NCBI GenBank assembly: GCA_041481445.1
Contig: JBGPBV010000037.1
Location: 1-48,374, forward strand
Origin: AA29 sp041481445
GTDB lineage: Bacteria > Acidobacteriota > Vicinamibacteria > Fen-336
DNA: 48,374 nt
Direction: 5' to 3'
Below, piece by piece: positions 43,392 to 48,374 of this stretch (its first letter is position 1; every line of letters begins with the position of its first letter). A model generated the notes under the pieces. It was not told where the DNA came from. It ran no database searches and worked only from the letters and a program-made list of their open reading frames with translations. The translations under genes were made by a program, and so were the position numbers.

Positions 43392-44468
43392 ATGAAGCCC
43401 AGAGACGAATTCATGCGACGGGTCGCGATCGCGACGGCGGCGCTCGGTGCCCTGGGCGCCTGGAGCGCGGCCACGAAGGCGGCGGACGGCCAGAAGGGCG
43501 TCCAGCTCGTGGTGAAGGAGGCGGACCGGCGGGTCGACGTGACGGTGGACGGCCAGCCCTTCACGTCCTACATCTGGCCGACCACGATCAAGAAGCCCGT
43601 CCTGTACCCGCTGCGCTCGGCGGCGGGCACGATCGTGACGCGCGGCTTCCCCCTCGAGCCTCGCGCCGGCGAGCGCGTCGACCACCCCCACCACGTCGGC
43701 CTCTGGCTCAACCACGGCGACGTCAACGGCTTCGACTTCTGGAACAACTCCGACGCCATCCCGGCCGCGGACGCGCCCAGGTACGGCACCATCGTCCATC
43801 GCACGATCAAGAGCGCGAAGGGCGGCGCGGACAAGGGCGAGCTGCAGGTCTCCGAGGACTGGAGGGCGCCCGACGGCAAGACCCTCCTGCGCGAGGACAC
43901 CACCTACGTCTTTCGCGGCGGGGCCGGCCTGCGCTCGATCGACCGGCTGACCACGCTCACCGCCCTCGACCAGAAGGTCGTCTTCCGTGACAGCAAGGAG
44001 GGCATGATCGGGATGCGCGTGGCGCGGCAGCTCGAGCAGCCCGCGGACAAGCCGGAGGTCTTCACGGATGCCGCCGGCAAGGCGACCAGCGTGCCCAAGC
44101 TCGACAACACCGGCGTGACCGGCCGCTATACGAGCAGCGAGGGCAAGACGGGCGACGCGGTCTGGGCCACGCGCGCGGACTGGACCATGCTGTCGGGGTC
44201 GATGGGCAGCGAGCCGGTGACCGTCGCGATCCTCGACCATCCCCGGAACCCCACCCATCCGACCTACTGGCACGCGCGGGGCTATGGCCTCTTCGCCGCG
44301 AACCCGTTCGGGGCCAAGGCCTACACGGACGGCAAGGCGGAGACCAACTTCGCGCTCGAGCCCGGGCAGTCGGTGACCCTCCGGCACCGCGTCCTGATCC
44401 TCTCCGGGGCCACGACGCCCGAGCAGATGGCCGCGCTGTACGCGAGGTTCACGGACGAGGTGAAGTAG
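43392..44468 (+). CDS. DUF6807/PmoA-family protein, exported
   Basis: 358 residues with an N-terminal signal-like segment (RRVAIATAALGALGAWSAATKAAD). The family signature DHPHHVGLWLNHGDVNGFDFW is clear at about residue 96. The family was once named PmoA from a misannotation and is typically seen with sugar oxidoreductases and glycan catabolic genes; no reaction is established. It is divergent from the SDR-GH88 operon, with a TATACT 8 nt before the start. Confidence 0.88.
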   Translation: MKPRDEFMRRVAIATAALGALGAWSAATKAADGQKGVQLVVKEADRRVDVTVDGQPFTSYIWPTTIKKPVLYPLRSAAGTIVTRGFPLEPRAGERVDHPHHVGLWLNHGDVNGFDFWNNSDAIPAADAPRYGTIVHRTIKSAKGGADKGELQVSEDWRAPDGKTLLREDTTYVFRGGAGLRSIDRLTTLTALDQKVVFRDSKEGMIGMRVARQLEQPADKPEVFTDAAGKATSVPKLDNTGVTGRYTSSEGKTGDAVWATRADWTMLSGSMGSEPVTVAILDHPRNPTHPTYWHARGYGLFAANPFGAKAYTDGKAETNFALEPGQSVTLRHRVLILSGATTPEQMAALYARFTDEVK

Positions 44469-44516
44469 CCCCGCGGGACCGGCCGAGAGGCGCCCGGGAA
44501 CAATCCCCCCAAGGGC

Positions 44517-44538
44517 GGCGATCATTGCTAGGATCGCC
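44517..44538. promoter_or_regulatory. Perfect inverted repeat overlapping a -10-like hexamer
   Basis: GGCGATC (44517-44523) and GATCGCC (44532-44538) form a perfect 7-bp inverted repeat with an 8-bp spacer. TAGGAT (44529-44534) overlaps the right arm and ends 12 nt before the kinase ATG at 44547. An operator for a repressor is a reasonable reading. Confidence 0.45.
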
Positions 44539-44546
44539 TGGACCGA

Positions 44547-47192
44547 ATGGGCCCTCGACCACCTGCGCGCGGCTTGACCGACGCCCCGTCCTCCGACTGG
44601 ACGCGGAGCGCTCAGGGCACGCAGGCCATGGAGGCTCCGCCCCCGGCCGTGGAAACCGCCACCGAGGCAGGCTTTACCCCGGGGACCATCCTGGCCGGGC
44701 GCTTCCGGGTGGTGGCCCCGCTGGGCCGCGGTGGCATGGGCGAGGTCTACCGCGCGGACGACCTCAAGCTCGGGCAGCCGGTCGCCCTGAAGTTCGTGCG
44801 CGGCGCGCTCTCCCCCGACCGCCTCCAGCGCCTCTACTCCGAGGTCTCGCGGGGCCGGCAGGTGTCGCACCCCAGCGTGTGCCGCATCTACGACGTGGTC
44901 GAGCTCGAGGGCCAGACCTTCGTGGCCATGGAGTACGTCGACGGGGAGGACCTCCAGTCGCTCCTCGCGCGCATCGGGCGCCTGGCTCCCGACAAGGCGC
45001 TCGACATCGCGCGCGACCTCTGTGCGGGGCTGGCCGCCGTCCACGAGAAGGGCCTCGTCCACCGCGACCTCAAGCCCGCCAACGTGATGATCGACGGGCG
45101 CGGCCGCGCGCGCATCACCGACTTCGGCCTGGCCGTCCCTCACGCCGCGCACGGGCAGCACGCGTTCGCGGGCACCCCCGCCTACATGGCTCCCGAGCAG
45201 TTGAAGGGCGGCGAAGTCGGGCCCGCCAGCGACCTCTACGCCTTCGGCCTGGTCCTGTTCGAGATGCTCAGCGGGCGCCGGTTCTTCGACGCGCGGACGC
45301 AGGAGGCCCTGATCGCGCAGCACGCGGAGTCCAAGGGGCCGAAGCTCTCCAGCGCGGCCCGCGTGCTCGACCCCGCGGCCGAGCGCGTGGTGCTGCAGTG
45401 CCTGGAGGAGGAGGCGCGGAGCCGGCCCTCGTCGGCGCGCGCCATCCTCGCCCTCCTTCCCGGCCTGGATCCCCTGGAGGCCGCCGTCGCCGCCGGGGAG
45501 ACGCCGTCACCGGAGGTGGTGGCGGAGGCGGCCAAGGTGGGCGACCTCCCCGCGGGCCAGGCCTGGATCGCCCTGGGCGCCACCCTCGGCGGGATGGTGC
45601 TCGCGGCCTGGCTGTGCGACCGCACGGGGCTGCTCCAGCGCGAGATGCTGCCCAAGACGCCGGACGTCATGGTGGAGCGCGCGCGCGAGGTGCTGTCGCG
45701 CCTCGCCCCCGATCGTCCGATGGCCGACGAGGCGTACGCGTTCGAGTGGGACACGGCGTACCTCAAGCAGCTCGCCGCCGACGATCAATCGCCCGGCCGC
45801 TGGCTCACGGTCGCCGCGCGGCCCTTCACCGCCTTCTACTTCTACTTCCGGCAGAGCCCGCGGCCGCTGATCGCGGCCAACCGGGACGGCATGGTCCGTC
45901 CCGACGACCCGCCCGCCGACGTCTCCGGCATGACGGAGGTGGTCCTCAACCCGCGCGGCCAATTGCTGAGCTTCTTGACCGTACCGCCGCAACGGGAAAC
46001 CGCCGCCGGCCCGTGGCCGGACCCGGACTGGAGCGCGCTCCTGCGCGAGACCGGCCTCGACGTCTCCTCACTGCAGGTGGCGGCGCCGGAGTGGGCCTCA
46101 CCGGTGGACTCCGATCGCAAGGTGGCCTGGACGGGCACGCTCGGCGCCGGAGCCCTGGCGGTGCCGATACGCGTCGAGGCCGCGGCCTACCACGGACGTC
46201 CCGTCTGGTTCGCGATCCTCCCGCCCTGGATGAAGGCCACCCGGATGGCGGGGACGCGGTCGTCGGTGTCGCCCACCCCGGTGGGGGAGGGGGCGATCTG
46301 GATCCTCGCCCTCGCCATGCCGCTGGGAGGCGTGCTCCTGGCCCGCCGCAACCTCCGGCTCGGCCGCGGCGACCGCAAGGGCGCCTTCCGGGTCGCGCTC
46401 TTCGTGTTCTTGACCTACTCGCTGGCGCGGGTCTTCCGCACCGACCACGGGAGTGCCTTCGCCGAGGAGCTCTGGATCCTCATCAAGGTGCTCGCGTACC
46501 CGGCGTTCTGGGCGGCCCAGGTCTGGCTCCTGTACACGGCGCTGGAGCCGTACGCCCGCCGCCGGTGGCCGCACATGCTGATCTCGTGGAAGCGGCTCCT
46601 GGGCGGCCGCCTGCGCGATCCCCTGGTGGGGCGCGACGGCCTCCTGGGCGCGTGTGCGGGCGTGCTCTTGATCATCATCTACCTCGCGAGCGTCCTCACC
46701 CCCCGCTCGCTGGGATGGGCCCCGGGCATGGACGTGCCGTTCGTGCAGGGGCCGACCCTGACCTCGCTGCGGCAGGTGTTCTTCCGCCTCTTCGTGAACC
46801 AGTACAGCGCCGTGCTCTTCGCGATGGTGTTCCTGTTCGTCCTCACGCTGCTCCGGATCGTGCTGCGGCGCGACTGGCTGGCCTGCGTCGCCTTCGCCGT
46901 GTTCGCGGCCGCGCCGATCGCGGGCGAGGATCCGTGGCTGGGGTGGGCGTTCGGAGCCCTCCGCGCGCTCGTGATCCTCTTCATACTGCGGCGGGGTGGC
47001 CTGCTCTCCCTCGCCTCCGCGTTCGTCTTCATGTTCAGCCTGATCGAGGTGCCCCTGCCCCTCGACGTCCACGCCTGGTACGGGCTGCGGGGGGCCCCGG
47101 TGCTGGTGACGCTGGCCGCGCTCGCCCTCTACTGCTTCCACACGTCGCTGGGCGGCAAGCCGATGTTCGGGGCGTCGCTGCTCGACGACTGA
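44547..47192 (+). CDS. Membrane Ser/Thr protein kinase with large C-terminal membrane domain
   Basis: 881 residues. Kinase domain about 52-300: GRGGMGEVYRA, Lys82, HRDLKPANVM (Asp174), DFGLA (Asp192) and APEQ. A membrane helix at about 345-362 leads to a roughly 210-residue segment (about 370-580) with FYFYFRQSPRP, followed by about seven or eight helices (590-880). The segment between the first helix and the cluster is probably outside the membrane and could sense a ligand. The C-terminal membrane region has no assignable family. All catalytic residues are intact. No ribosome site; ATG 44547 is the first in frame after a candidate -10. Confidence 0.92.
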   Translation: MGPRPPARGLTDAPSSDWTRSAQGTQAMEAPPPAVETATEAGFTPGTILAGRFRVVAPLGRGGMGEVYRADDLKLGQPVALKFVRGALSPDRLQRLYSEVSRGRQVSHPSVCRIYDVVELEGQTFVAMEYVDGEDLQSLLARIGRLAPDKALDIARDLCAGLAAVHEKGLVHRDLKPANVMIDGRGRARITDFGLAVPHAAHGQHAFAGTPAYMAPEQLKGGEVGPASDLYAFGLVLFEMLSGRRFFDARTQEALIAQHAESKGPKLSSAARVLDPAAERVVLQCLEEEARSRPSSARAILALLPGLDPLEAAVAAGETPSPEVVAEAAKVGDLPAGQAWIALGATLGGMVLAAWLCDRTGLLQREMLPKTPDVMVERAREVLSRLAPDRPMADEAYAFEWDTAYLKQLAADDQSPGRWLTVAARPFTAFYFYFRQSPRPLIAANRDGMVRPDDPPADVSGMTEVVLNPRGQLLSFLTVPPQRETAAGPWPDPDWSALLRETGLDVSSLQVAAPEWASPVDSDRKVAWTGTLGAGALAVPIRVEAAAYHGRPVWFAILPPWMKATRMAGTRSSVSPTPVGEGAIWILALAMPLGGVLLARRNLRLGRGDRKGAFRVALFVFLTYSLARVFRTDHGSAFAEELWILIKVLAYPAFWAAQVWLLYTALEPYARRRWPHMLISWKRLLGGRLRDPLVGRDGLLGACAGVLLIIIYLASVLTPRSLGWAPGMDVPFVQGPTLTSLRQVFFRLFVNQYSAVLFAMVFLFVLTLLRIVLRRDWLACVAFAVFAAAPIAGEDPWLGWAFGALRALVILFILRRGGLLSLASAFVFMFSLIEVPLPLDVHAWYGLRGAPVLVTLAALALYCFHTSLGGKPMFGASLLDD

Positions 47193-47210
47193 TCAGGGCG
47201 CGATCCCGGG

Positions 47211-47447
47211 ATGCCGTTCGTCTACATGCTGCGCTGCGCCGACGGCACCCTCTACACCGGCGTGGCCAAGGACCTCGCCGCGCGCCTGGAGCGCCACCAG
47301 CTCGGGAAGGCCTCGAAGTACACGCGCTCGCGCCGGCCGGTGGTCCTCGTGTGGAAGCGGAGGGTCCGCACCTGGAGCCGCGCCCTGCGGGAGGAGCTGC
47401 GGATCAAGGCGCTGACCCGCGCCGAGAAGGAGGAGCTCTGCGGGTGA
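47211..47447 (+). CDS. GIY-YIG nuclease-family small protein (UPF0213/YhbQ type)
   Basis: 78 residues. The core GIY-YIG pattern is recognisable as FVYMLRCADGTLYTGVA, followed by Arg-containing ARLERH and the Glu-containing REELRIKAL, matching the catalytic Tyr/Arg/Glu arrangement of this nuclease family. Stand-alone proteins of this type exist, with a DNA-repair role proposed but not established. It starts 18 bp after the kinase stop. The stop lies one base from the converging beta-helix gene. Confidence 0.85.
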   Translation: MPFVYMLRCADGTLYTGVAKDLAARLERHQLGKASKYTRSRRPVVLVWKRRVRTWSRALREELRIKALTRAEKEELCG

Positions 47448-47448
47448 G

Positions 47449-48213
47449 CTACTGGTTGTTCCCGGCGTCGATCCCGCCGGCGTAGGGCGCGAGGGTGGTC
47501 CCGCTGGCCAGGCTGTCGCGGTACTTGGCCCCGGTGGGGGAGTCGACGTAGATCGCGCGGTCGGCCTGGCTGATCCGGTTGCGGACCGCGAAGTGGCCTT
47601 GTCCCGAGACGTAGAGGCCGTACGCGAAGCCCGAGCCCTGCTTGGTGACGATGACCACGTCGTTGCGGAGGACGCCGTTCCAGGCGCCGTTCACGAGGAT
47701 CCCGAAGGAGTCGGAGTCGGGGCCGAGGGCCGTCGTACCCCCGGTGAGCAGGACCACGTTGTCGCGCACGACGAGCGCCTGCCCGTTGGCGAAGATCCCG
47801 GCGCGCAGGTTCTGGTCGGCCCGGATATGCTCGACGACCGACTCGAGGACGCTGTTCAGGTCCACTCCGATGTAGAAGCCCTTGACCGTCCCGTTCTTCA
47901 CGGTCAGGTTCTGGTTTCCGCTCGCGTAGACGCCCGCCGCGAAGTTCGCCGGACCGGCGCTGTTGCTCAGCCGGTGGCCGTTGAGGTCGAGCACGACGTT
48001 GTTGGCGGTGACCTCGATCGCGTTGCCGGAGGCCAGGCCCACCTTGAGGTCGTCGTTCAGGCAATAGACGCCCTGGACCGTGATCACGTAGGGCACAGTC
48101 GTGATGACGGTGCACTGCGTGGTCTCCGCGTGGGCGGTGGCCGCGGCCAGCACGAGAGCGGGGACGGCCAGGAGCCCGATCACGAGGTGCGGCCGGCGGC
48201 GAGCGTTGGTCAT
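47449..48213 (-). CDS. Secreted right-handed beta-helix protein
   Basis: 254 residues. ATG 48213 is preferred (GGAGGAA just upstream); an ATG at 48240 overlapping the upstream stop (TGATG) is possible. A Sec signal (VIGLLAVPALVLAAATAHAE) precedes a beta-helix with repeated IxVxxNNVVLDLNGH-type coils (about 70-230), as in pectate lyase-like and carbohydrate-binding proteins. No catalytic signature is seen. The C-terminus ends ...YAGGIDAGNNQ, matching that of the gene upstream, so the two are paralogues. Confidence 0.82.
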   Translation of the reverse strand: MTNARRRPHLVIGLLAVPALVLAAATAHAETTQCTVITTVPYVITVQGVYCLNDDLKVGLASGNAIEVTANNVVLDLNGHRLSNSAGPANFAAGVYASGNQNLTVKNGTVKGFYIGVDLNSVLESVVEHIRADQNLRAGIFANGQALVVRDNVVLLTGGTTALGPDSDSFGILVNGAWNGVLRNDVVIVTKQGSGFAYGLYVSGQGHFAVRNRISQADRAIYVDSPTGAKYRDSLASGTTLAPYAGGIDAGNNQ

Positions 48214-48239
48214 TCGTTCCTCCACGGCAGGTGCGGACA

Positions 48240-48374
48240 TCAGTTGTTGTTGCCGGCGTCGGTGCCGCCGTTATAGGGCACGGCGACGTTCCGGGTGAGG
48301 TTGTCGCGGTACTTGCCGTTCACGCCGGGGCCGAAGAACTCGATTCCCTTGTCGGCCTGGGTCAGCCGGTTGCC
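48240..48374 (-). CDS. Right-handed beta-helix paralogue (truncated at the window edge)
   Basis: Only the last 44 residues are inside the window. They read GNRLTQADKGIEFFG...KYRDNLTRN...PYNGGTDAGNNN, closely matching the C-terminus of the downstream gene, including KYRD and DAGNN. The TGA at 48240-48242 shares a T with the ATG of an alternative downstream start. The rest lies outside the window. Confidence 0.8.
   Translation of the reverse strand, partial: GNRLTQADKGIEFFGPGVNGKYRDNLTRNVAVPYNGGTDAGNNN

Overview
The window is a very GC-rich, gene-dense bacterial chromosome segment. It has several Ser/Thr kinases of the soil-bacterium type, a MacB/NodT efflux pair, SMP-30, Gfo/Idh/MocA and DUF6807 (PmoA-type) carbohydrate proteins, a carboxypeptidase-regulatory-like N-terminal domain and a proline/alanine-rich beta-barrel porin. 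Together these point to an Acidobacteriota-like Gram-negative bacterium; Planctomycetota or a related lineage is possible. This is inference from gene content; there is no rRNA marker. I see no tRNA, rRNA, CRISPR array, transposase or phage gene.

Layout: (1) 1-3088: end of a MacB-type ABC permease, an outer-membrane efflux lipoprotein and a small exported protein. (2) 3311-5854: a secreted PKD-repeat protein with its own promoter and a bidirectional terminator. (3) 5919-11088: a uronate/glycoside block, with a Tat-exported SMP-30 lactonase and UxuA-like dehydratase on the minus strand, divergent from a secreted GH2 beta-glucuronidase and a zinc alcohol dehydrogenase. (4) 11085-17245: two translationally coupled kinases, one with an FHA domain and one with a zinc ribbon and two seven-bladed WD40 propellers. 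(5) 17368-24032: a GntR-sulfatase pair divergent from Gfo/Idh, Ldh-type dehydrogenase and GH36 alpha-galactosidase genes. (6) 24025-30880: a long minus-strand run with an ECF sigma factor, a coupled kinase, and then six tightly packed genes, five encoding membrane proteins (YndJ-like, small membrane protein, DCC thiol oxidoreductase, SDR-CPBP protease fusion, small membrane protein, wax-synthase-like acyltransferase). (7) 31000-34670: an esterase-propeller fusion, a GDSL hydrolase and a second Gfo/Idh enzyme. (8) 35096-41134: glnD-glnK-amt nitrogen-sensing genes followed by a porin. (9) 41139-44468: GH88 unsaturated glucuronyl hydrolase, SDR and DUF6807 genes. (10) 44547-48374: a large membrane kinase, a GIY-YIG protein and two tandem beta-helix proteins.

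Regions 3, 5 and 9 together look like dispersed machinery for a sulfated, uronic-acid- and galactose-containing glycan: sulfatase, beta-glucuronidase, unsaturated glucuronyl hydrolase, alpha-galactosidase and sugar-acid enzymes. The most intriguing unit is region 6. Two near-identical 30-bp elements sit exactly 19 bp before the start codons of the first two membrane genes, directly downstream of an ECF sigma-kinase pair. This suggests a self-contained signalling and membrane-modification module. Many genes overlap by 1 or 4 bases, four converging gene pairs touch or overlap at their stops, and several unlinked genes have a -10-like hexamer only 7-12 nt before the start codon, suggesting leaderless transcripts.
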